Below the pieces are notes generated by a model that ran no database searches, was not told the origin of the DNA, and worked only from the letters and a program-made list of their open reading frames with translations. A stretch of DNA of 64,000 nucleotides, taken from NCBI RefSeq assembly GCF_900163695.1, contig NZ_FUIC01000053.1:1-64000 (forward strand), given 5' to 3'. Source of the stretch: Gulosibacter sp. 10 (GTDB taxonomy: Bacteria; Actinomycetota; Actinomycetes; Actinomycetales; Microbacteriaceae). A program made the position numbers and the translations under genes. Shown here one piece after another: positions 16,670 through 24,237 of the stretch (positions are counted from its first letter, which is position 1; every line of letters begins with the position of its first letter).

Positions 16670-16954
16670 CGGCTATTCACCCCAATGCGACGCCCCGCTT
16701 CCCAGAGAAGCCACCACGATTGAGGCACATAGCTCCGCCACCCACACACCCGGCCCCAAGCGGCTATTCACCCCTGCGACACTCCACTTCCGAGAGAAGC
16801 CACCACGATTGAGACACATAGCTCCGCCACCCACACACCCGGCCCCAAGCGGCTATTCACCCCAATGCAGCCCTCCACTTCCGAGAGAGGCCGCCACGAT
16901 CGGGACGGATGGCTCCGCCGGCCGTGCAGGCGGCGCCGAGCGGCTATTCACCCC
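16670..16954. repeat. Tandem array of 89-91 bp units
   Basis: Units start at 16670, 16761 and 16850 (91, 89 and 91 bp) and a fourth, partial one at 16941; each begins with CGGCTATTCACCCC. Units 1 and 2 are nearly identical over their full length, including GAGAAGCCACCACGATTGAG; unit 3 is more diverged; unit 4 keeps only the core. On the minus strand units 1 and 2 each contain GGAG placed just before an ATG that opens a short reading frame; in unit 1 this ends after 17 codons (MCLNRGGFSG...) at the core TGA, while in unit 2 it runs on. This is probably coincidental. No inverted termini or transposase are seen. Confidence 0.85.
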
Positions 16955-17085
16955 AAACGGCCGCACGCCGACTCGGTCGTCCAAGACCGCGATGCATCCG
17001 AGGAGGCGGCGCTTCAGGCACGCGCTACCGCGCCCCCGCCGCGGCGGGGCTGCTCGAACGACCGGCAGGACGCCCGGCCCCTCCC

Positions 17086-17760
17086 TCAGCCGGCCTTCTG
17101 CCGCCGCACGATCTCGGCGATCCAGGCCGGCGCGAACGGCGAGGTGCAGTTCGGCGGCGTCGGGTAGTCCTTGAGCACCTCGAGCCGCTCGCCGATGTCG
17201 ATGGCCCGGGACCGCAGTGCCGGATGCGCGATGCCGATCTGCGCGAGGCAGGTGTTCATCGCCCACTGCAGCCGCTCGGGCGCCTCCTTCATCTCCGCCT
17301 CGATCGTGTCGAGGAGCCCCTCGAGGTCGAGCCCCTCGGGGCGCTTCGCGATCCGTTCCCCCGTGAGCGCCCAGCCGGCGCTCGCGACATCGGGATCCGC
17401 ATCCGCGAACCACGCCTGCCGCAAGGGCTCCGCGTGCTTGCTCTTGCGCACGACGTAGCTCACGAACCAGTCCTGCTCCTTGGGCGTATTCGCCTCGCGC
17501 AGCATCTCGTCGAGCCGCTCGGGCGAGAGCGACCCCGGCCTGCAGACGAGAATCGCGAGGAGCCGGGCCGCGGAGTCCCCGGTCGCCCAGAGCTCCTCGG
17601 CCAGCTCCGGCTGCGTCTTGATGCGCTTCGCGACCGCGCGCAGCTTCGAGAGGTTGACGCCGTGGGCGTCGCCGTGCCGCTCGTTGACGGCGCGGATTCT
17701 CGGATCCTCGAGGGCGGCCAGCTCGGCCAGCACCTCCTCGAGCGCGGGAGCGTCGCCCAT
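17086..17760 (-). CDS. DNA alkylation repair-like HEAT-repeat protein (AlkD family)
   Basis: A 224-residue all-helical protein resembling the AlkC/AlkD DNA alkylation repair family. Seen: NLSKLRAVAKRIKTQPELAE near residue 38, ELWATGDSAARLLAILVCRP, DWFVSYVVRKSKHAEPLRQ, and the C-terminal WAMNTCLAQIGIAHPALRSR. AlkD excises 3-alkylpurines by wrapping DNA with HEAT repeats. This shorter actinobacterial form may be a diverged, non-catalytic member, since the key aromatic and Asp residues are hard to place by eye. It starts 11 bp after the SUKH-like gene, so the two are likely co-transcribed. No clear ribosome site precedes ATG 17760. Confidence 0.8.
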   Translation of the reverse strand: MGDAPALEEVLAELAALEDPRIRAVNERHGDAHGVNLSKLRAVAKRIKTQPELAEELWATGDSAARLLAILVCRPGSLSPERLDEMLREANTPKEQDWFVSYVVRKSKHAEPLRQAWFADADPDVASAGWALTGERIAKRPEGLDLEGLLDTIEAEMKEAPERLQWAMNTCLAQIGIAHPALRSRAIDIGERLEVLKDYPTPPNCTSPFAPAWIAEIVRRQKAG

Positions 17761-17771
17761 CGAGCCCGCGC

Positions 17772-18341
17772 CTAGGCCCCGGCCTCGAGCTGCTCGCGCA
17801 GCCAGTCGCCGAACTCGTCCTCGCCGACCTCGGGCCATTCCTCGGGCACCTCGACGTCGAGCGTCTCGCCCACCCACTCCCGGAACTCCTCGACCGCGTC
17901 CACCGCGTCCGGGTCCTCCGGCGGCTCCCCGAAGTCGAACTCCTTCATCTCCTCGTACCCGATCGCCAGCAGCACGAGGAAGTCCTCCGCGCTGTCCGCG
18001 AGCACGTAGCCCTCGCCGTCCGAGTCGAGCGCCACGACGCGCGTCGCGCCCTCCTCGTCCACCCAGAGCGCCGCCTGCGATCCGTCCCCCGCGATCTCGG
18101 CGATGGGCAGCAGCCGCCGCGCCGCGGGCGCATCGGCCGCGAACCAGCCCTCGAGCGTGAGGTTCGGCGCGAACACCGGCCCGAGCTGCTCGTCGCCCTC
18201 GTACGGGGCGAGCACGTAGCCGGAGGCGGCGTCGGACCCGAAGCCCTGCGCCTCCATCCATCGCCACGCGCGTTCGAGCGCCTCCGGGATCTCGATGGCC
18301 GTGCCGTGCTGCTCGATCAGAAGGTCGTTGAATCTCGACAT
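17772..18341 (-). CDS. SUKH (SMI1/KNR4)-like protein
   Basis: A 189-residue acidic protein with a SUKH-type fold: N-terminal helices (EIPEALERAWRWMEAQGFG), LLPIAEIAGDGSQAALWVDE, RVVALDSDGEGYVLADSAED followed by FLVLLAIGYEE, the usual core of the SMI1/KNR4 superfamily. SUKH proteins are often immunity proteins to polymorphic toxins, but no toxin gene lies here, so a housekeeping scaffold role is as likely. ATG 18341 has no ribosome site; TACGCT ends 6 bases before it, so the message may be leaderless. An in-frame start further upstream (18443) would run through the promoter region of the divergent regulator gene and is less likely. Confidence 0.78.
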   Translation of the reverse strand: MSRFNDLLIEQHGTAIEIPEALERAWRWMEAQGFGSDAASGYVLAPYEGDEQLGPVFAPNLTLEGWFAADAPAARRLLPIAEIAGDGSQAALWVDEEGATRVVALDSDGEGYVLADSAEDFLVLLAIGYEEMKEFDFGEPPEDPDAVDAVEEFREWVGETLDVEVPEEWPEVGEDEFGDWLREQLEAGA

Positions 18342-18410
18342 GCGGGCAGCGTAGCCGACGCCCACGACACGTTCCCGAGGGTCGTGGCCCGTCTCGTCGC
18401 GCCACCTGAG

Positions 18411-18444
18411 TGCAATAGTTACGGAATTACGGAATTTATGCAAT
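18411..18444. promoter_or_regulatory. Iterated repeats upstream of winged-helix regulator gene
   Basis: Two abutting copies of TTACGGAA (18419-18426 and 18427-18434) are flanked by two copies of TGCAAT (18411-18416 and 18439-18444). The AT-rich block ends 9 bases before the ATG of the winged-helix regulator and lies between it and the divergent SUKH-like gene. Likely an autoregulatory site; no good -35/-10 pair is visible. Confidence 0.6.
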
Positions 18445-18453
18445 CATGTCGGC

Positions 18454-18972
18454 ATGACGAAATCGACGCACATCGACGACCGGCTCGACGACCTCGAGCG
18501 ACGGGTGCGGGCGCTCGAGGATCGCGAGGACGGCACCCCGCCGGACGAGCCCGCCCGCACGGAGCAGGAGACCTTCTGGGCGCTCGACGGCCTCAAGCGC
18601 GAGATCGAGGACGAGAACGGCGCGGTCATGATGGTCGGCGCGGTTCGAATGCCCAACGGGCAGCGAGCCGACTGGCAGTTCGCGGCGCTCACCGACGACC
18701 TCTGCGCGCAGGAGTTCGACGAATTCGCGGAGGGTCTCTCGGCCATCGCCCATCCCATCCGGCTGCGGCTCCTGCAGCGCCTCCTCACCGACGCGCAGAC
18801 GGTCAACGACCTGCTCGACGGCGGCGACTTCGGCACCTCGGGGCAGATCTACCACCACCTGCGGCCGCTCGTGAGCGCCGGGTGGCTGCGGCAGACGAGC
18901 CGCGGGCACTACGAGGTGCCCGCGCATCGCATCGTGCCGCTGCTGACGACCTTCCTGGCGGTGCGGCGATGA
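18454..18972 (+). CDS. ArsR-like winged-helix regulator
   Basis: A 172-residue regulator with a heptad-like acidic N-terminus (DDRLDDLERRVRALEDRED) likely to dimerise, a central linker (MMVGAVRMPNGQRADWQFAA), and a C-terminal winged helix at about residues 95-170 (SAIAHPIRLRLLQRLL, then SGQIYHHLRPLVSAGWLRQ). The final gene overlap (ATGA) couples it to the M23 peptidase gene. ArsR-like regulators paired with membrane M23 peptidases recur in actinobacteria and Bacillota, so the regulator may respond to the envelope through its partner. Confidence 0.87.
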   Translation: MTKSTHIDDRLDDLERRVRALEDREDGTPPDEPARTEQETFWALDGLKREIEDENGAVMMVGAVRMPNGQRADWQFAALTDDLCAQEFDEFAEGLSAIAHPIRLRLLQRLLTDAQTVNDLLDGGDFGTSGQIYHHLRPLVSAGWLRQTSRGHYEVPAHRIVPLLTTFLAVRR

Positions 18973-19880
18973 GGCGAGCGATCGCCTCCCTGCGGCCGCT
19001 CTGGGGCGGGCTGATGGGCCTCCTGCTGCTGCTCGTGGCGGTGGAGGTGATCCTCGGCCTCATCCCGGGGCTGCCGCCCCTCCGGCTCGAGCCGGGCTAC
19101 CTCCTGCCGCTCGTCGGATTCTCCGCGCTGCTCGCGCTGACGCTGCTGTGCAACGTCGCCCCGCGGCCCTCGCGCCGGGAGCCGGTGGAGCTCGAGAGCC
19201 CGGTGCGCGGCGAGTGGGTCGCGATGAACTCGCCGGGCCAGCGGCTGCCGAGCCACGGCACGCTCACCCGCGGGCAGTTCTCGGCGGTGGACGTCTGCAC
19301 GCCCGCCGACGAGCGCACTCCCCCGCTCGTGCACGGCGGGCTGCTCGGCGATCGGCCCGAGCGGTACGGCGCCTTCGGGCGGCCCATCCGGTCGATGGCC
19401 GCCGGCGTCGTCATCCGCGTCCGCGACGGCCAGCGCGACCACCGGGCGCGCAGCACCTGGCCCGCGCTGCTGTGGATGATGACCGGGGAGGCGATGCTCC
19501 GCGAGATCGGCGGCACGCGGAAGGTGCTCGGCAACCACGTCGTCGTGGACCACGGCGACGGCACCTTCGCGGCCTACGCGCACGTCCGGCGCGGCACCGC
19601 GGCGGTGCGCGAAGGGGATCGCGTGGCCGCGGGGCAGGTGCTCGCCGAGGTCGGCAACACCGGCAACTCGTCGATGCCGCACCTGCACGTGCAGCTCATG
19701 GATCGCGCCCGCACGGATGCGGCGTCCGGCATCCCCATGCGCTGGCGCGGCATCGAGCCCACGGGCCGCCTCGACCCCGTCTTCGCGCAGTACGCGAAGG
19801 AGCCCGCCGCATCCGCCCTCGCGGGCATGCCGCGGAACGGCGAGGTCTTCACGGCCCCGCCCGAGCCGGGAGCCGGATAG
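18969..19880 (+). CDS. Membrane-anchored M23 (LytM) peptidase
   Basis: A 303-residue cell-wall hydrolase. Two hydrophobic segments (about residues 12-34 and 44-62) anchor it, and the rest is extracytoplasmic. The M23 zinc site can be read: His96 in PSHGT, Asp108 in FSAVDV, His205 in AAYAHV, and the HxH pair His238/His240 in SMPHLHVQL; GDRVAAGQVLAEVGNTGNS is the usual preceding segment. The first ligand is spaced further from the Asp than in LytM but as in its own subgroup. Start ATG 18969 overlaps the regulator's stop (ATGA). It probably cleaves peptidoglycan cross-bridges; which bond is unknown. Confidence 0.88.
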   Translation: MRRAIASLRPLWGGLMGLLLLLVAVEVILGLIPGLPPLRLEPGYLLPLVGFSALLALTLLCNVAPRPSRREPVELESPVRGEWVAMNSPGQRLPSHGTLTRGQFSAVDVCTPADERTPPLVHGGLLGDRPERYGAFGRPIRSMAAGVVIRVRDGQRDHRARSTWPALLWMMTGEAMLREIGGTRKVLGNHVVVDHGDGTFAAYAHVRRGTAAVREGDRVAAGQVLAEVGNTGNSSMPHLHVQLMDRARTDAASGIPMRWRGIEPTGRLDPVFAQYAKEPAASALAGMPRNGEVFTAPPEPGAG

Positions 19881-19980
19881 CCGGGGGCGGACGCCCGGAG
19901 CCAGGCTCGGGCCCCTGCAGGATGGCGCCGGGGCCGACGAGCCGGCCGGGGCCGGGCTCCGTCGGGCCGGCGCCGAGCCG

Positions 19981-20120
19981 GGATCCGGCTGGCCGAGCCG
20001 GGATCCGGCTGGCCGAGCCGGGATCCGGCTGGCCGAGCCGGGATCCGGCTGGCCGAGCCGGGATCCGGCTGGCCGAGCCGGGATCCGGCTGGCCGAGCCG
20101 GGATCCGGCTGGCCGGGTTC
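19981..20120. repeat. Minisatellite, 20-bp unit, seven copies
   Basis: GGATCCGGCTGGCCGAGCCG repeats six times exactly from 19981 to 20100, with a seventh partial copy to about 20115; half a unit precedes it. There are no spacers, so it is not a CRISPR. Perfect copy identity implies recent expansion. Each unit has a BamHI site and can fold on itself (CCGGCTGGCCGAGCCGG). Confidence 0.95.
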
Positions 20121-20171
20121 CGGTGGGCTGGCGCCGGGCCTTCGGGCGGCCGCCCGGACGCCCCGAAAGCA

Positions 20172-20230
20172 CAGATGCGTCGCAGAATGCGGTTCTGGCC
20201 AGCCCGAAACCGCATTCTTTAACGCATCTG
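20172..20230. repeat. Long interrupted hairpin
   Basis: CAGATGCGT (20172-20180) pairs with ACGCATCTG (20222-20230) and AGAATGCGGTT (20184-20194) with AACCGCATTCT (20208-20218): 20 bp of stem with a 3x3 internal loop and a 13-base loop. It is lower in GC than its surroundings. It may end transcription of the convergent M23 and HAD genes, or be a REP-type element. Confidence 0.8.
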
Positions 20231-20361
20231 CGCGCACAAGGCCGGCGGGCCCGGTCGGACCGGCATGGGCGGACCAGCAGGGGATCAGACCGGCGGGAAA
20301 TCAGACCAGCGGGAGCGAACCGGCGGCCCGGACGGGGCCGGCGGGCGCGATGTCCGGGGCG

Positions 20362-20401
20362 CGAGGCCCGAGGTCAGGGGCCCGAGGCCCGAGGTCAGGG
20401 G
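20362..20401. repeat. Two-copy tandem repeat, 21-bp period
   Basis: CGAGGCCCGAGGTCAGGGG occurs at 20362-20380 and 20383-20401. It lies just downstream of the HAD gene (minus strand) and has no clear role. Confidence 0.8.
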
Positions 20402-20434
20402 TCCGGGCCCCGGCGACCACAGGCCCAAATAGCC

Positions 20435-21268
20435 TCAGTAGGCCAGCAGCCTCCGCAGCACCCGGCCGACGCCGTCCTCGGCGTTCGAGGGCGCGAGGTA
20501 CCGCGCCTCCTCGCGGATGACGGGATGCGCGTTCGCCATCGCGAACGACCAGCCGGCCTTCGCGAGCATCTCGCGGTCGTTGAGGTAGTCGCCGAACGCC
20601 GCGGTCTGCGCGGGCGCGACGCCGAGGGCCCGCTGGAGCGCCTCGACGCCCCGGCCCTTGTCGACGCCGTTGCGCATGATGTCGATCCAGTGCTCGCCCG
20701 AGACGACCACCTGCTGCTCCTCGCCGAACGCGTCGAAGATCTCGCGGGCGGCGCGCTCGGCGCCGTGGAAGTCGAAGACGGCGAGCTTGAGCAGGTCGTC
20801 GGAGACCGCGTCGAGGTCGTCCACCACGGAGTACTTCGCGTAGTACTTCTCCACCTCGTCGAGGAAGGCGCGGTCGCTCCGCTCGACATAGGCCTGCCGC
20901 GCGCCGCACAGCACCAGCCCGAGGTCGAACTCCGCCGCGTTCGCGCGGACGGCGCCGATCACCTCGCGGGCGGCGGCCTCCGGCACCGTGGTGGTGGAGA
21001 CCGTCTCGCCGCCGTGCACGACGAGGTTGCCGTTCTCGGCGATGCAGGAGGCCGAAAGCTCGCCCGGGAAGAGCCGCTCGAGCGTGGCCCGCTGCCGGCC
21101 GCTGGCGGGGACGAACACGACGCCCTCGGCGCGCATCCGCTCGAGCAGCGGCCAGAACGAGTCCGGCACGCGGCCCGACTCGTCGAGCAGCGTGCCGTCC
21201 ATGTCGCACACCACGAGGCGCATGTCCTGGCGGTCTTCGGGCAGCGAGGTCCAGTTGATCGCGGTCAC
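20435..21268 (-). CDS. Cof-type HAD-IIB phosphatase
   Basis: HAD-superfamily hydrolase of the Cof/type IIB group (277 residues). Motif I is CDMDGTLLD with nucleophile Asp22 and Asp24; motif II lies in FVPASGRQRATLER; motif IV in AAFGDYLNDREML. Such enzymes dephosphorylate sugar phosphates. I chose GTG 21268 because its GTGA overlaps the stop of the preceding gene by four bases and the SLPEDRQD lead-in is typical of relatives; ATG 21223 (MRLVVCDMDG) is the alternative. Last gene of the six-gene minus-strand cyclitol/sugar operon, so it may remove phosphate from a pathway intermediate. Confidence 0.9.
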   Translation of the reverse strand: MTAINWTSLPEDRQDMRLVVCDMDGTLLDESGRVPDSFWPLLERMRAEGVVFVPASGRQRATLERLFPGELSASCIAENGNLVVHGGETVSTTTVPEAAAREVIGAVRANAAEFDLGLVLCGARQAYVERSDRAFLDEVEKYYAKYSVVDDLDAVSDDLLKLAVFDFHGAERAAREIFDAFGEEQQVVVSGEHWIDIMRNGVDKGRGVEALQRALGVAPAQTAAFGDYLNDREMLAKAGWSFAMANAHPVIREEARYLAPSNAEDGVGRVLRRLLAY

Positions 21269-22128
21269 CCGTCCAGGCTGGCGCGCTCGAAGGCCGCGAC
21301 GCTCGTGTCGTGGGCCACGCGCAGCGCTTCCTCGAGCGGGCGGGCGCGATGCGCGGCCGAGAGGATCTCGACGCCCCACGCACCCTCGAAGCCGACGCGC
21401 CGCATGGTGCGGATGAAGCCGGTCACGTCCTGCTCGCCCTCGCCGAGCAGCTCGCGACGGTCGCGCGTGTCCTCGAAGAGCGTCCCGATGCGCTCCTCGC
21501 GGGCATCGTTCAGCTCCACGCAGAAGACGATCTCGGGCGAGAGCGACGCCTCGAGTTCCGCGAGCGAGGTGCCGGCCCGGAACACGTGCCAGAAGTCGAC
21601 GCAGAGCCCGGCGGCCGGGTGGTCGACCGCGCGCACGAACTCCGCGCCGAACGGGATGGTCGCGAAGCGCCCGAAGGGCAGCGGCTCGAGGGCGACGCGA
21701 GCGCCGACCGCCTGCGCCTCCTCGGCGAGCCGGCGGAACGGCGCCACGTACGGCCCGAAGTCGTCGATCGGATCGGCGAAGTCGGAGCCGGCCTTGATGA
21801 GCACCGCGCGGAGCTCGCGGGCGGCCTCGAGCAGGAGCGCCCATCCCTCGCGCCAGGGGCCCTCGGGCTCCCACCAGCCGGAGACGAGCTCCACCTCCAC
21901 GTGCCGGAGCCCCGCCGCCTCGATCGCCGCGCGCAGCGCCGGGAAGCCGATCGTGTCGCGCACGTGCCGCAGGTCGTCGAGGACGAACCCGATGCCCGAC
22001 CAGCCGGTGTCCGCGGCCGCCCGCACCCGGTCGAGCGGGTCGAAGGGGCTGCGCTCGGAGTCGGCGGCGGGCATCGCGGCGCCCGCGCTGGTCCAGCAGG
22101 TCGCGACGAGCGGAGGCGCGGCCGTCAT
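21265..22128 (-). CDS. Sugar phosphate isomerase/epimerase (TIM barrel)
   Basis: Xylose-isomerase-like TIM-barrel enzyme, AP_endonuc_2 family (287 residues). Metal-site residues can be read in ALRAAIEAAGLRHVEVELVS, RVALEPLPFG, GLCVDFWHVFRAG and the C-terminal EGAWGVEILS. Family members isomerise or epimerise keto-sugars, or dehydrate inososes. It overlaps both neighbours by four bases (ATGA and GTGA), so it is tightly coupled between the inositol dehydrogenase-like gene and the HAD gene. Exact reaction unknown. Confidence 0.87.
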   Translation of the reverse strand: MTAAPPLVATCWTSAGAAMPAADSERSPFDPLDRVRAAADTGWSGIGFVLDDLRHVRDTIGFPALRAAIEAAGLRHVEVELVSGWWEPEGPWREGWALLLEAARELRAVLIKAGSDFADPIDDFGPYVAPFRRLAEEAQAVGARVALEPLPFGRFATIPFGAEFVRAVDHPAAGLCVDFWHVFRAGTSLAELEASLSPEIVFCVELNDAREERIGTLFEDTRDRRELLGEGEQDVTGFIRTMRRVGFEGAWGVEILSAAHRARPLEEALRVAHDTSVAAFERASLDG

Positions 22129-23138
22129 GCCGAGAGGTCCACCGGCACCGAGACGCCCTCGCGCGCCGAACGCTCGGCGGCGTCGGCGAGCACGAGCGCC
22201 GCACGGCCGTCCTCGAAGCCGGGGCTGGGCTGCACACCCTCGCGGATCGCGGCGACGAAGGCCGAGAGCTCGTTGCGGTAGGCGGCCGCGTAGCGCTCGA
22301 GGAAGAAGGTCTGGTACGGGGCCTGGCCCTCGACGGTCTCCGCCGTGTAGAGGCGGACGTTGCTGTCGCCGACGTTGGAGGCCTGGAGCATGCCCGCGTC
22401 GCCGAAGACCTCGAGGCGCTGATCGTAGCCGTAGCTGCTGTGCCGCGAGTTCGTGATGGTCACGACCTCGCCGCCCGCGCCGCGCAGGGTCACGACGGCG
22501 GCGTCGAAGTCGCCGGCCTCGCGGATGCCTTCGCTGAACTGGTTGAAGCCGCGCGCGGTGACCTCGACGATCTCGGGCACGAAGAAGCGCGCCATGTCGA
22601 AGTCGTGGATGGTCATGTCGCGGAAGATGCCGCCCGAGACCTTGACGTACTCGACCGGGGGCTCCGCGGGGTCGCGGCTGATGATGGTCACCTGCTCGAC
22701 CTTGCCGATCGCGCCGTCCCGCACGAGGCGGTGGAGGTCCGCGAAGTGCGTGTCGAAGCGGCGGTTGAAGCCGAGCGCGATCGGGGTCGCCGAGGCGGCG
22801 GCCTTCTCGCGCAGCGCGTCCACGCGGGCGATGTCGAGGTCGATCGGCTTCTCGCACAGGGCGGGCACGCCGGCGTCGAGGGCCGCGCCGAGGAGGTCGA
22901 CGTGGGTGGGGGTCGGCGAGGCGATGATGATCGCGTCGACGTCCTCGGCCGCGATGACCTCGGCGGCGTCGGTCGTGACGTTCGCGACGCCGTACTGCTC
23001 GGCGATGGCGTTCGCCCCGGCGATGAACGGATCGGCCACCCACTGCAGGGTGGTCTCGGGCAGCGCGGCGATGCTCGCGGCGTGCACCTGGCCGATGCGG
23101 CCGGTGCCGATCAGTCCGACGCGGATGGGTTGGGTCAT
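22125..23138 (-). CDS. iolG: Inositol 2-dehydrogenase-like Gfo/Idh/MocA protein
   Basis: NAD-dependent dehydrogenase (337 residues) whose sequence resembles IolG: Rossmann IRVGLIGTGRIGQVHAASIA at 5-24, CEKPIDLDI carrying the catalytic Lys, GFNRRFDTHFADLHRLV, and SGGIFRDMTIHDFDMARFF with the DxxxH pair. IolG oxidises myo-inositol to scyllo-inosose in the cytosol. Of the three family members in this operon it is the closest to true inositol dehydrogenases, so the symbol is tentative. It overlaps the next gene by four bases and follows the second dehydrogenase gene by 43 bp. Confidence 0.85.
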   Translation of the reverse strand: MTQPIRVGLIGTGRIGQVHAASIAALPETTLQWVADPFIAGANAIAEQYGVANVTTDAAEVIAAEDVDAIIIASPTPTHVDLLGAALDAGVPALCEKPIDLDIARVDALREKAAASATPIALGFNRRFDTHFADLHRLVRDGAIGKVEQVTIISRDPAEPPVEYVKVSGGIFRDMTIHDFDMARFFVPEIVEVTARGFNQFSEGIREAGDFDAAVVTLRGAGGEVVTITNSRHSSYGYDQRLEVFGDAGMLQASNVGDSNVRLYTAETVEGQAPYQTFFLERYAAAYRNELSAFVAAIREGVQPSPGFEDGRAALVLADAAERSAREGVSVPVDLSA

Positions 23139-23181
23139 AAGTCGAATTCTTTCTCTCGAGGAGGAGTGGGGCGGATGGAGT

Positions 23182-24234
23182 CTAGACGAGGTCGACGCGC
23201 CGCCCCGTGCGCAGCGACTCGTCGGCGGCGAGCGCGATCTCGATGGCGGCGAGCCCCGCGCGCGGCGGGGTGAGGTTCTCGCCGCTGCCGCGGATGAGGT
23301 CGACGAAGGCGGCGACCTCGGCGCGGAACGCGCGCTCGAAGCGGTCGATGAACTCCGTGTACGTGCGCTCGGGTGCGGGCACGCCGGGCTCGGTGGAGAC
23401 GATCGGCGTGCGCGGCTCGATGCCGACGCCGAACGTGTTCTCGGAGCCGAACACCTCGAGCCGCACGTCCTGGCCGGCCTCGTTGCGGCGGAGGCCGCTG
23501 ACCGTGGCCGTGACGCCGGATTCGAAGACGAGCACCGCCACTGCCGAGTCGACGTCGTCGTGCTCGGCGTGCGCCTCGTAGTCGAGCACCGATCCGGTGG
23601 CCCAGACGGACTTCACCCGCTCGCCGACGACCCAGGGCACCGAGTCGAAGTCGTGGATGAGCATGTCGAGCCAGATGCCGCCGGAGGTGGGGATGTACTC
23701 GGGTGTGAGCCGCGTGCGGTCGTGGCCGTGCGCGGTCACGGCGCGCACCGTGCCCGCCTCGCCGGCCTGCACGCGGCGGCGCAGCTCGCGGTGGGCGGGG
23801 TCGTAGCGCCGGTGGAAGGCGACCATGACCTCGGTGCCGGTGGCCTCGAGCTCGTCGGCGAGGGCCGAGAGCTCCTCGCGGTCGAGCGCGAGCGGCTTCT
23901 CGACGAGCACGGGCACGCCGGCCCGGGCGGCCTGCAGGCTCAGCTCGGGATGCGTGGCCGTGGAGGTCGCGATGACCGCGCCGTCGAGCGAGGGCAGCTC
24001 CTCGCCGAACCCTCCCCCGACGACGATGCGCGCCGGCGCGGAATCCGGGGCGAGTTCGCCCGCGAGCCCGGCCGGCGCGCCGGGGGCGAGGGCGCGTTCG
24101 AGCTCGACGGCCGCGGCCGCAACCCGCTCGGGGTTGCGGCCGCAGAGCACGACCTCGTCGACACCCTCGGTCTGCGCGAGATTCCGCGCGTGCATCAGCC
24201 CGATGCGGCCGAGTCCGATGATGCCGATGCGCAT
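23182..24234 (-). CDS. Gfo/Idh/MocA oxidoreductase
   Basis: Second dehydrogenase of the operon (350 residues). Rossmann MRIGIIGLGRIGLMHARNLA at the N-terminus, VEKPLALDREEL with catalytic Lys, FHRRYDPAHRELRRRV, and GGIWLDMLIHDFDSVPWV with the DxxxH pair. It is longer than IolG by an insertion of about 20 residues after beta strand 3 (LAPGAPAGLAGELAPD). It starts 3 bp after the stop of the IolE-like gene. It probably oxidises a different position or stereoisomer of the same cyclitol or sugar. Confidence 0.9.
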   Translation of the reverse strand: MRIGIIGLGRIGLMHARNLAQTEGVDEVVLCGRNPERVAAAAVELERALAPGAPAGLAGELAPDSAPARIVVGGGFGEELPSLDGAVIATSTATHPELSLQAARAGVPVLVEKPLALDREELSALADELEATGTEVMVAFHRRYDPAHRELRRRVQAGEAGTVRAVTAHGHDRTRLTPEYIPTSGGIWLDMLIHDFDSVPWVVGERVKSVWATGSVLDYEAHAEHDDVDSAVAVLVFESGVTATVSGLRRNEAGQDVRLEVFGSENTFGVGIEPRTPIVSTEPGVPAPERTYTEFIDRFERAFRAEVAAFVDLIRGSGENLTPPRAGLAAIEIALAADESLRTGRRVDLV

Positions 24235-24237
24235 CCG

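Larger units (their letters stand above)
16588..17085. other. Gene-free region with tandem array
   Basis: No credible gene. It holds a terminator (16598-16625), an inverted partial copy of the array's core (GGGACGAATAGCCCGAG near 16631), three full and one partial 90-bp tandem units (16670-16954), and about 130 bases of GC-rich sequence before the convergent AlkD-like gene in which I see nothing. Confidence 0.75.
19881..20434. other. Gene-free region with minisatellite and hairpin
   Basis: About 550 bp between the convergent M23 and HAD genes, without a credible gene; open frames across it are by-products of the 20-bp repeat. It contains the minisatellite (19981-20120), a 59-bp interrupted hairpin (20172-20230), and a 21-bp-period duplication (20362-20401). 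The remaining sequence is GC-rich with GGCGGG-type words and no visible signals. Confidence 0.8.

Noticed and set aside
16670-16954. Possible CRISPR array
   Set aside because: Whole 90-bp units are repeated rather than short repeats with unique spacers, and no cas gene is present.
17772-18341. SUKH-like gene as immunity protein of a toxin system
   Set aside because: No toxin, RHS, LXG or secretion gene is adjacent, so I kept only the fold-level call.
19981-20120. Possible CRISPR or replication-origin iterons
   Set aside because: Direct 20-bp units without spacers; no rep, dnaA or partition gene nearby.
19148-22456. Plus-strand frame of 1,102 codons across the minisatellite
   Set aside because: Opposes or shifts out of four recognised genes; the repeat in it only yields a Gly/Pro/Arg-rich artefact.
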